This document shows, piece after piece, positions 43,712-52,300 of a DNA stretch of 64,000 nt (its first letter is position 1; every line of letters starts with the position of its first letter). The notes beneath the pieces are model-generated. The model worked only from the letters and a program-made list of their open reading frames with translations, did not search any database and was not told the DNA's origin. The position numbers were made by a program, and so were the translations under genes. The stretch spans positions 1 through 64,000 of the forward strand of contig NZ_ADFP01000124.1 in NCBI RefSeq assembly GCF_000177335.1. The letters run 5' to 3'. The DNA is from Pyramidobacter piscolens W5455 (GTDB lineage Bacteria; Synergistota; Synergistia; Synergistales; Dethiosulfovibrionaceae).

Positions 43712-45166
43712 GTGACCAGTTTCGACTTCATGGAAGCGACTGTCGCCAAAGTCCACGCCGCCTATTTGAACGGTTCGCTGACCTGCCGCGCGCTGTGTGA
43801 ATATTATCTGAAGCGCATTGAACAGCTGGAGTCGCGGATCAATTCCATCATCTGCGTCAATCCTAATGCCCTGGAAGAAGCCGACCGCTTCGACACGTAC
43901 GTAAAGGAAAGACGTCGGCTCTGCGGAGCGCTTCACGGCATCCCCGTGATGCTGAAAGACAACTTCAACACGACCGACATGCCCACGACGGCGGGAAGCG
44001 TCGCGCTGAAGGGCTGGGTGCCGCAAAAAGACGCCTTCGTCACCAAAAGGCTGCGCAAAAGCGGCGCGCTGATCCTTGCCAAGACCAACTTGCACGAGTT
44101 CGCCATCTGGGGCGAAACGGTCAGTTCCATCCTCGGGCAGTCGGTCAATCCGTACGATCCGACGCGCACGCCCGGCGGCTCTTCCGGCGGCACCGGAGCG
44201 ACGATCGCCGCCAACATCGGCATCGTCGGCCTGGGCACCGACACGATCAACTCGGTGCGTTCGCCAGCCTCGGCCAACAGCCTTGTAGGCATCCGTCCCA
44301 CGATCGGCCTGGTTTCACGGGCCGGGATCGTGCCTTACTCGCTGACGCAAGACACGGCCGGACCGATCTGCCGCACCGTGGAGGACGCGGCGCGGTGCCT
44401 CAGCGTCATCGCCGGCTACGATCCCGACGACGCGGAAACGGCATGGGGCGTCGGGCACGTCGTGGAAGACTACGCAAAGTATCTCGACGAAAACGCGCTG
44501 CCGGGCAAACGTATCGGCGTGCTGGAAAGTCTTTTCGGCAAGGAAGATGTGAACCGCTCCACCAACGCCGTCATGAGCGAAGCGATGAAGGTATTCGAGG
44601 CCAACGGAGCCACGCTGGTTCCCGTCAGGGACGATATTGACCAGTCATGGCTGACCAGCGAGACGTCCGTTCACCTCGATGATTTTCGCCGCGATCTGGA
44701 CAGCTATCTCAGGGAACTGCCTACCGACTGGCCCGTCCACAGCATGAAGGAAATTCTCGACAAAGGGCTGTTCCACCCTTTCTCGGAAAGCAACATGCGC
44801 GACGCGATGAAGCTCGAGGTCGGTACTCCACGTTACCTTGAAAAGATGTACAACAAGATCGGGCTCCGCACTCGCGTGCTGAAGATTATGGCCGATCTGC
44901 GGCTCGACGCGATGATCTACCCCCACCAGCAGCAGCTGGTCTGCAAATGCGGCGCCAGCCAGCGGCAGCGCAACGGCGTGCTCTGCTCGTCCACGGGGTT
45001 CCCTTCGGTCTGCGTGCCGGCAGGATTTGCTCCCGACGAAAACGCGCCGGTCGGCGTTCCCGTCGGCATGGAAATCATCGGCCGTCCATGGAGCGAAGCT
45101 CTGCTCATCTCCATCGCCTATGCCTTCGAGCAGCATTCGCATTTCCGCAAGCCGCCGGCATTGTAA
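43712..45166 (+). CDS. Amidase-signature hydrolase
   Basis: This 484-residue protein has the amidase-signature triad: Lys82 in MLKDNFNT, Ser157 in GGSSGG and Ser181 in GTDTINSVRSPAS, with the family 24-residue spacing between the serines. The GTG start follows AGAGAGG and lies 16 bases after the transporter stop. The lack of GatB/GatC genes argues against a tRNA amidotransferase subunit. It probably hydrolyses an imported amide, releasing ammonia and a carboxylate. The substrate cannot be read from the sequence. Confidence 0.88.
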   Translation: MTSFDFMEATVAKVHAAYLNGSLTCRALCEYYLKRIEQLESRINSIICVNPNALEEADRFDTYVKERRRLCGALHGIPVMLKDNFNTTDMPTTAGSVALKGWVPQKDAFVTKRLRKSGALILAKTNLHEFAIWGETVSSILGQSVNPYDPTRTPGGSSGGTGATIAANIGIVGLGTDTINSVRSPASANSLVGIRPTIGLVSRAGIVPYSLTQDTAGPICRTVEDAARCLSVIAGYDPDDAETAWGVGHVVEDYAKYLDENALPGKRIGVLESLFGKEDVNRSTNAVMSEAMKVFEANGATLVPVRDDIDQSWLTSETSVHLDDFRRDLDSYLRELPTDWPVHSMKEILDKGLFHPFSESNMRDAMKLEVGTPRYLEKMYNKIGLRTRVLKIMADLRLDAMIYPHQQQLVCKCGASQRQRNGVLCSSTGFPSVCVPAGFAPDENAPVGVPVGMEIIGRPWSEALLISIAYAFEQHSHFRKPPAL

Positions 45167-45248
45167 AGCGACTCCCGCATGTGCTCCTTCGCACGAAGCG
45201 CATCGAAAGGCCAGACGGGATTTCAATCACTCTGTAGTACGCATGGAC

Positions 45249-45298
45249 AAAAGGAGCGGGCTTCGACTGAAAAATCAGCCGGAGCCCGCTCCTTTTGC
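45249..45298. terminator. Terminator of the transporter-amidase operon
   Basis: A perfect 14-bp stem (45249-45262 with 45283-45296) has A and T runs at its ends, so it can stop transcription from both sides; the operon on the other side is convergent. Confidence 0.82.
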
Positions 45299-45391
45299 CG
45301 CTTGGAATAAAAGCGCTTTCGGACACGCTGGCCATACCGCCTCACAATTTCTCAACGGGAAACGGAGGTATCCCGCGTTTTTCTTTTGCGG

Positions 45392-46246
45392 TCAGCTTGT
45401 CTGCTGCTCGGGCAACAACGAAGTCCGCGTGACCAGATGATTTTTGGCAATGAAACCCGACGGGATGCATCCAGTTTCAAAATACGACCGCACCGCTTCC
45501 AGCACGCCGCGGACGATCTCGCGTCCCAGCGGCCCGACGCTGGCGGTCATGCGCCCGTCCGCGACGGCCCGGAGCGCTTCGGGGATCAGATCGACGCCGC
45601 CGACGGGAAGTTCCAGCCCGCGCGACGCCAAAACGTCGCAGGCGCCGAGCGCCATCAGATCGTTGGCGCAGAACACGGCGTCCGGCTGCCACGGCAGCAG
45701 GCGCTCCATCGCGGCGCGTCCGCCGGCGCGGGTAAAATCGCTTCGCTCCACGCGCGTCTGCACGGCGCCGCGAAAACGGGCTTCGGCCAGCGCTCCGGCG
45801 ACGCGGGCAGCGCTCTGTCGCGCCGCGGCGGGACCGGACACGCAGGCAAAGCGCCGCCGTTTTTTTGCGGCGCGCGTCAGTTCGCGCGCGCAGAGTCTCC
45901 CCTGTTCCTCGAAGTCGCAGACGGTCAGGGGCCGATAACAGGCGACGCGCGACGCCAGGACGGGGTCGCTCTTCGGCCCGACGTCGAACAGCGGCGTGTC
46001 GCCGGCTTCCGCCGCCGCGGTCGCCAGCGCCGCGCCGTCAAGAGGATTGACGATCAGCGCGTCGAAACCGCGTCCCATCAAAGTTGCGCACAGGCGCGCC
46101 TGCGCGTTCGCGTCGCGCGGCGGGTCGGGAAAGAAAATCCGCGTTTCGAAGGGAAATTCGGGCAGAAACATCCGATACCAACGAATCTGTTCCTGCCAGA
46201 AGGGATTGTCCTGATCGCCGAAGAGGATGCCGACGCGGCGGGACAC
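45392..46246 (-). CDS. Sugar-binding-protein paralogue without signal peptide
   Basis: This 284-residue protein has the type I periplasmic-binding-protein fold (RVGILFGDQDNPFWQEQI, ALIVNPLDGAALA, AVFCANDLMALGA), close to the exported binding protein directly upstream. It starts straight into the fold with MSRR and has no hydrophobic leader, so it should stay in the cytoplasm. No DNA-binding domain is present. It could buffer or sense the imported sugar, or be a decaying duplicate. It begins one base after the stop of the exported paralogue. Confidence 0.78.
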   Translation of the reverse strand: MSRRVGILFGDQDNPFWQEQIRWYRMFLPEFPFETRIFFPDPPRDANAQARLCATLMGRGFDALIVNPLDGAALATAAAEAGDTPLFDVGPKSDPVLASRVACYRPLTVCDFEEQGRLCARELTRAAKKRRRFACVSGPAAARQSAARVAGALAEARFRGAVQTRVERSDFTRAGGRAAMERLLPWQPDAVFCANDLMALGACDVLASRGLELPVGGVDLIPEALRAVADGRMTASVGPLGREIVRGVLEAVRSYFETGCIPSGFIAKNHLVTRTSLLPEQQTS

Positions 46247-46247
46247 G

Positions 46248-47252
46248 CTATTTCCAGCTTTCGAAATTATTGATGTTCTCCGACGTGACCAGCGTGATGG
46301 GAATGCCGAGGCGCTCCGGCACGGACAGCCCCTTGCTCAGCTTCAGCGTGTAGATCAGCGCGCCGCGCGTCCAGGCCGCCTGCGAGAACGTCGTCGAGCC
46401 CGTCAGACGTCCGGCGGCGATCGCCTCTTTCGCCTGCGGTATGAAGTCGGTGCCGTAGACCATCACGTTCTTGACTCCGGCCACTTCGAACGCGTCGACG
46501 GCGGCGAGCGCCATCACGTCGTTAGCGCAGTACAGCCCCTTCAATTCGGGATGCGCCTTGACCATATTCGTGGCGATGTTGTAAGCTTCGTTGCGGTCCC
46601 AGTTGCCGGCCTGCACGGCGACGACCTTCATGCCCGCGGCTTCGAAAGCCGCGATCGCGCCCTCGCGGCGCAGGCGGCTCTGCATGGCGCCCGGTTTGCC
46701 CTCGATCACCGCCACGGAAGAACCGGCCGGCAGTTTTTTGGCCATGTCTTCGGCGCAGAGGCGTCCCTGCTCGAGGAAGGCGGCGGAGATCCAGCCGTCC
46801 ATCTTCGCGCCGGCCTGGGCCAGCCCCTCGGCGCTCACGGCGGGACCGGAGCAGACTACGGGGACCTTCTTCTCGTTGGCCTTGAGCACACCCGGTACCA
46901 GATTCATGCCGTCCAGCGGCGTGACGATAATGGCGTCGTACTGGCGGGCGATCATCGCCTCGAACAGATCGAGCTGCGCGCGCGGATCCTTGTCGGTCGC
47001 GGGCGCCATCACCTCGACGACGACGCCCATCTTTTCAGCCCACTCGCCGTAGCGTTCCTTCATCGTCACCCAGTAGGGGTTGGAAAGCGACGTCACCAGC
47101 ACGCCGACGCGCTCCTTGCCCGTCAGTTCGGGCAGCGGCGCGAGCTGCTCTTCCAGTTTGGCGATGGAAGACAGCACCATCGGGTTCTCCGCCGCGTTCA
47201 GAGACGCGGCGAAAGCGCACAGACACAGGAACAGAACGAAAAACTTTTTCAT
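46248..47252 (-). CDS. Ribose-type sugar ABC binding protein
   Basis: This 334-residue protein has a signal peptide (about 1-20, FFVLFLCLCAFAASLNA) and a type I binding-protein fold: GVLVTSLSNPYWVTMKERY, DAIIVTPLDGMNLVPG, YCANDVMALAAVDAF. It matches RbsB/FrcB/YtfQ-type receptors for pentoses or hexoses and belongs to the ABC operon encoded upstream. AAGGATG precedes the ATG. The sugar is unknown. Confidence 0.9.
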   Translation of the reverse strand: MKKFFVLFLCLCAFAASLNAAENPMVLSSIAKLEEQLAPLPELTGKERVGVLVTSLSNPYWVTMKERYGEWAEKMGVVVEVMAPATDKDPRAQLDLFEAMIARQYDAIIVTPLDGMNLVPGVLKANEKKVPVVCSGPAVSAEGLAQAGAKMDGWISAAFLEQGRLCAEDMAKKLPAGSSVAVIEGKPGAMQSRLRREGAIAAFEAAGMKVVAVQAGNWDRNEAYNIATNMVKAHPELKGLYCANDVMALAAVDAFEVAGVKNVMVYGTDFIPQAKEAIAAGRLTGSTTFSQAAWTRGALIYTLKLSKGLSVPERLGIPITLVTSENINNFESWK

Positions 47253-47306
47253 AACGGCACATCCTTCGAAAAAAATATCACGGCGCCAAACGCCGGTAAA
47301 ACACCG

Positions 47307-48239
47307 TCACAGGGAGCGGCGCGTCTCGGAAAGCACGATCGAGACGAGGATGATCACGCCCACCGCCAGCTCCTGATAATACGAAGAGACGCTCCACATC
47401 GTCAGCCCGTTTTTGACGAGCGCCAGCAGCACGCCCGCCAGCGCCGTGCCGGAAAGCGCCGCCCGTCCGCCCCGCGGTGCCGTTCCTCCCAGCACCGACG
47501 TGGCGATGGCGTCGAGGTTCATGGCCGCGCCCGCCAGCGGCTCGGCGCAGTTCAGCCGCGCCGTGATCAGGATCGACGCCACGGCGGCGCAGAGACTGCA
47601 CGCGCAGAACGTCCCGGTCCGCCAGCGCCGGTCGTTCACGCCGCAGCGACGCAGCGCCTCGGCGTTGACGCCCAGCGTGCTGACGTACACGCCGCACCGC
47701 GTGCCGTAATAGAGGATGAAGATCAGCGCGAACAGCGCCGCGGCGATCAGCACCGACGCCGGCATGCCGCCGATCCGCCCGCGGCCGATCCACGTGAATG
47801 CCGGCGGCAGGCCGTACACCGGCGACGCCTGCGTGATCACCAGCGCCAGTCCGGAAAAGACCGACATCGACGTCAGCGTGCCCATGAAGGGATTGACGCC
47901 CACGCGCACGATGATCAGCGAGTTCCACAGGCCGACGCCGAGGCCGCACAGCAGCGCCAGCGCGCAGCCCGCCCACGCGGGCGCTCCTGCCTTCATCGCC
48001 AGCGCCGTCAGCACGCCCGTCAGCGCCGCGGCGGAACCGACCGACAGATCGGTGACGCCGGACGTGAGGACCAGCGTCATGCCCAGACCGGCGACGACGT
48101 TCACCGTGCTCTGGTCGAGGATGTTGCGCAGATTGTCGGCGTCCCAGAAATAGGGCGACGTGGCGCAAAACAGCGCGCCGAAAAGCAGGATCACGCCGGC
48201 CAGCGCGAACTGCTGCAGATGTCTTTTCATGAAGGTCAT
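47307..48239 (-). CDS. Ribose-type sugar ABC permease
   Basis: This 310-residue membrane protein has the RbsC-family blocks NILDQSTVNVVAGLGMTLVLTSG in part, DLSVGSAAALTG, NSLIIVRVGVNPFMGTL and the late LDAIATSVLGGTAPRGG. The start is set at 48239, where ATGAC overlaps the ATPase stop; the longer frame upstream runs inside the ATPase gene. Forms the membrane channel, probably as a homodimer. Confidence 0.92.
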   Translation of the reverse strand: MTFMKRHLQQFALAGVILLFGALFCATSPYFWDADNLRNILDQSTVNVVAGLGMTLVLTSGVTDLSVGSAAALTGVLTALAMKAGAPAWAGCALALLCGLGVGLWNSLIIVRVGVNPFMGTLTSMSVFSGLALVITQASPVYGLPPAFTWIGRGRIGGMPASVLIAAALFALIFILYYGTRCGVYVSTLGVNAEALRRCGVNDRRWRTGTFCACSLCAAVASILITARLNCAEPLAGAAMNLDAIATSVLGGTAPRGGRAALSGTALAGVLLALVKNGLTMWSVSSYYQELAVGVIILVSIVLSETRRSL

Positions 48240-48991
48240 GACAGCGCCCCCGACATCCAGCCGGCCAGCTTCAGAGGATCCAGCCCGCACGCCGGCTCTT
48301 CGCGGATCGTCACGCCGCGGCGGAGCACCGTGACGCGGTCGGCGATCTGCAAAATCTGCGGCAGATTGTGGCTGATGCACAGCAGCGTCAGCCCCTGGTC
48401 GCGCAGCTGCGCCATGACCTCCAGCAGATGGGACGCTTCGCGCAGCCCCATGGCGGCGGTCGGTTCGTCCATGATCAGGATGCGCCCGCCCTGAGCGATG
48501 GCCCGCACGGCTGCCACGGCCTGACGCTGACCGCCGGAGAGGGCGCCCACCGGCACACCGCGCGCGGTGAGGCGGACGGACAGCCGCGCCAGCAGTTTTT
48601 CCGCGTCGGCGATCATGCGCGCGCGGTCGAGAAAAAATCCCCATTTCAGCGGCTCCGCGCCCAGCCAGATGTTGGCGGCTACGTCCAGATGGTCGGCCAG
48701 CGCTAGATCCTGATAGACCACGGCCACGCCGAGGGCGCGCGCCAGAGGCACCGTCAGGCGTCCGTAGCGTTTGCCGCCGGTTTCGATCGCGCCGGCGTCG
48801 GGCGTCAGCACGCCGGAAAGGCATTTGATCAGCGTCGATTTTCCCGCGCCGTTGTCGCCCACCAACGCCATGATCTCGCCGCGGCGCAGTTTCAGCGAGC
48901 CGTCCGTCAGCGCCCGCACGTGGCCGAACGACTTTTTCAGCCCCGTCGCCTGCAGCACGATGTCTTCCACGGCGGCCGCCTCCCTTTCCAT
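48236..48991 (-). CDS. Sugar ABC transporter ATPase, single domain
   Basis: This 251-residue ABC ATPase has Walker A GDNGAGKST, signature LSGGQRQAVAAVRAIAQGG, Walker B MDEPTAAMG and switch SHN in place of SHD/SHH. It resembles FrcA/XylG-type proteins with one nucleotide-binding domain rather than the doubled RbsA. It is the first gene of the operon ATPase-permease-binding protein-cytosolic paralogue. GGGAGGC lies upstream of the ATG. Confidence 0.92.
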   Translation of the reverse strand: MEREAAAVEDIVLQATGLKKSFGHVRALTDGSLKLRRGEIMALVGDNGAGKSTLIKCLSGVLTPDAGAIETGGKRYGRLTVPLARALGVAVVYQDLALADHLDVAANIWLGAEPLKWGFFLDRARMIADAEKLLARLSVRLTARGVPVGALSGGQRQAVAAVRAIAQGGRILIMDEPTAAMGLREASHLLEVMAQLRDQGLTLLCISHNLPQILQIADRVTVLRRGVTIREEPACGLDPLKLAGWMSGALS

Positions 48992-49218
48992 CGTTGATCG
49001 TTCATAAATTATATGAAAAATTTTGATGACGCGTGTCCGTTGATACGAATAATTTTTATCACGAAAAGTGCGATCGATCCATCCTTATCGAGCAAAAGCC
49101 AACGGAGCGAGGCCGAATTTCGCTGACAGAGGAAAAGCAAGTCTCCCGCCACGAAGACGCGGCGAAAAAAAGAAAACGCTCAGCGGCCGGCGATGTTCCA
49201 CGTGGAACATAGCCTACG
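48992..49218. other. Upstream region of the sugar ABC operon
   Basis: No gene is seen. The palindrome TTCATA-AATTA-TATGAA (49001-49017) overlaps a minus-strand TATAAT -10 box (49008-49013) just before the ATPase gene, so it is a candidate operator. The rest, up to the parS-like site at 49194, shows no clear structure. Confidence 0.5.
49194..49209. promoter_or_regulatory. parS-type ParB-binding palindrome, copy 3
   Basis: An exact TGTTCCACGTGGAACA. As at the other two copies, it lies just past a terminator, here that of the minus-strand helicase gene, nine bases beyond its T run. Confidence 0.75.
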
Positions 49219-49253
49219 AAAAAAGCCTGGCGATCGTTCGACCGTCAGGCTTT
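49219..49253 (-). terminator. Terminator of the helicase-nuclease gene
   Basis: Read on the minus strand, AAAGCCTG and CAGGCTTT close a stem with an inner CGATC/GACCG-type pairing, followed by T residues (49219-49224). It lies about 75 bases past the helicase stop codon. Confidence 0.8.
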
Positions 49254-49328
49254 CCGCGTTGTTCGGCTTGAAGTTCCGCGCGTTCTTCCGGCTTTTTTCG
49301 TCTGCTTCGTGCCGTCTCTCTGGCGCGT

Positions 49329-52300
49329 TCATTTCAGCGTCCAGCAGCCGTTGCGGTCCGGCGCGGCCAGTCCGCGGGCGGATGCAAGAGCCAGCCCGGC
49401 GGCCGCGGCGTTCCGCGCGGAAGCTCCGGAGCGGGGATAGCCGAGTTTTTTCGCCGTTTCGCGCAGCAGGTCTTCCTCGGGCAGGGCGACCTGTTCGCGC
49501 AGCACTTCGCAAAGGGCGTTCGCAGCTTCCTGCGCGGGCACGTCGGCGGCGTCGCGTTTGGCGTCGCCGGCGCCGCTGACGCGGAATCCCGCGTAGTCGT
49601 CGGGGTCCTGCCCGCTGTGCCAGTACCAGACGGCGCCCTCGCGCTCGGTCGTTTGCAGTTTCATCGCCGCCAGCTGCTCGTCGAGATACTTCTGCGCGCG
49701 CGGCCCGAGGCGGGTCATGCCGAGGCTTTGCAGCAGGCGTCGTGTCAGCAGTTTTGCGGAAATAGGGGCTTCGGTGCACATGATGGCCTCGACGCGGCTG
49801 CGCAGCGTCTTCTTGCTGCGTGGGTCGACGAACTCGGCCGCGGTGAGTTTCTTCTCGGGCAACAGCGCGGGGCGGTACAGTCGGCCGTCCGTTCGGGGAG
49901 CCGTCATCGTTTTTTCGGCAGCGACATCTGCCTGCGGCGCAGGCTCCGCCTCCCCTGTGCGTTTTGGTTCGCCGCCATCGGCCGCGGCGGCCACCGTTTC
50001 GTTTTCAGCGGCGCGGCGCGCGGTCGCTTCGGCTTCGGCTTTCACGGCTTCCTCCGCGGCGCGGCGTTTGGCTTCGCGCTCTTCGCGGTGGTCGGCGCGG
50101 CGCGCTTCGATGCGGCGCAGCAGGCGATCCAGCTCGCGTTTCTTGTTATCCCACCAGTCCATGGTCCAGAGGCGCTCGATCGTCCAGCCCAGGCCGTTCA
50201 GCACGCCGATCTGGGAGATCTCGCGCTCGCGCACCATGCGGGCGTCGCGGTAGGCGCCGCCGTCGAGCAGAATGCCCAGCAGGTATTCGCCGGGCTGATC
50301 GGGATCGACGACGCCGATGTCGACGCGGAATTTGGAATGTCCGACCTGCCGCGCCGTCTCGTAGCCGCGTTCGTTCAGCCGCGCGCAGATCTCGGCGGCG
50401 ACGCCGTCGGGTTCGCGCGGCGCGCCCGTTCCCGCGGCGGAGGCTTTCAGCGGCAGATAGCCGCTGCGCGCGTACTGCAAAAAGGCTTTCAGCGCCGCCA
50501 CGCCCTCGGACGCGGTGCGGGTCAGGTCGATCTGCTCGGGTTCCAGCGACGAGAACACCATCATCTCGGCGCGCGAACGCGACACGGCGACGTTGAGCCG
50601 CCGCCAGCCGCCGGCCTGGTTGACGGGGCCGAAGTTCATGCTCACGCGCCCTTCGCGGTCGGCGCCGAAGCCGATCGAGAACAGGATCACGTCGCGCTCG
50701 TCGCCCTGCACGTTCTCGAGGTTTTTGATGAACAACGGCTCCTCCGATTCCTGGTACCATTTTTCCAGCTCGGGATCCTGGCCGCGGGCCTCTTCGAAGA
50801 GATCGTCGACAAGATTCTGCTGGGAGACGTTGAAGGTGACGACGCCGACGCTTTCGCGGCGCCGCGCCGGATCTTTGGCGCGGCGGATCACTTCGGCCAC
50901 GACGGCTTCGGCCTCGGCGCGGTTGGTTCTGGAACCGCCGCGGTCGAACGTGCCGTCGATCTTGACGAAACTCACCTTCGAAACGCGGTCGTTCGCCGAC
51001 GGGAACGTGTAGAGCTTGTTCTCGTAGAACCGGTTGTTGCTGAAGGCGATCAGGCTTTCGTGGCGGCTGCGGTAGTGCCAGAGCAGGTGCGTCTCCGGCA
51101 TGCCGAGCGCCAGACAGTCGTCGAGGATGCTGGTGAGGTCGGCCACTTCGGGGTCTTCCTCGCGGTCGTCGAGGTTGGTCATGAAAAAGCTCGTGGGCGG
51201 CATTTGCTTCGGGTCGCCGACGATCACGGCGTCGCGGCCGCGGGCCAGCGCGCCGACGGCTTTGCTGGTGGTGAGCTGCGACGCTTCGTCGAAGACGACG
51301 AGGTCGAACATCTCGCGCCGCGGGTCGAGGTACTGGGCGGCCGAGATCGGGCTCATGAGCATGCAGGGACACAGGCGCGGCAGCAGATTGGGCAGCTGCC
51401 CGAAGAGGCGGCGGATGCTGAGATTGCGCCCGCCGGAACGGATGGCGCGCTGCAAGATGCCCAGTTCGGAGTTCTGCGAGGCTTCGCGCGTGAAATCGGG
51501 CACCCGGGCGGCCAGAACGGCGCAGGCCTCGGCGCTGGCCAGCCGCGCCAGTTCGTCGATCAGTTCCTTGATCTGAGACACCTTTTCGCCGAAGACCGCG
51601 CCGGAGAAACGGTTCAACACGGGATCGCCGTCGACGGCGTCCTCGATGAGGTTGCGCAGGCAGGCCTTGCGGTACGCCGGCAGCACTTTGTCGTGCGCCA
51701 GCCCGTTCCGGCAGGCCGAGACGACGGGCCCCAGTCCGGCCGCTACGGCTTCTTCGCACAAGCTGTTCCAGAGGATCCAGTCGCGCAAGACGTCGGCGTC
51801 GTTCAGCAGCGCGGCGCAGAGATCTTTCAGCGCCGCGAGCCAGTCGTCGCCGTCGGGAGGATCTTCCGTGCGCAGCAATTCGTCGAGCGCGCCGCGCGAC
51901 GTCTCCAGTTCCTGCCAGATCGTCAGCAGTTCCGCGGCGGCCCGCTGCGATTCGGGATCGGCGGCGTGACGCTGCCGCAGCGCCGTTCCGCCGCTCAGAT
52001 CGTCAAGGCGAACGGCGCTCTGCGCGGCGTTCCGCGCCAGTTCATCGACGCGCCGCCAGTCCGTGTCACCGCCGCGGTCGAGCGACTCGAGACCGGGGCC
52101 GTATTCCCGCAAAAGCTGCTGGGCACGCGCCAGCTCGGCGCGATAGGCGTTCAGCCGGTCGAGATCGCCGGGCGCGTCCTCTTTGCCGCGCGGCGCCAGC
52201 GCGTAGGACGAAAGTTTTCTCACGAACCCCGACTCGGCCAACAGACGCGGCAGCAGCCATTTCCGCTCGATCCCGTCCCACTCGCCGCGCAGGGCCTTGC

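Noticed and set aside
44231-44270. Amidase active-site mutation (GTDTINS instead of GTDTGGS)
   Set aside because: The nucleophile Ser181 and its spacing are kept; the two preceding residues vary among amidase subfamilies, so this is not evidence of inactivity.
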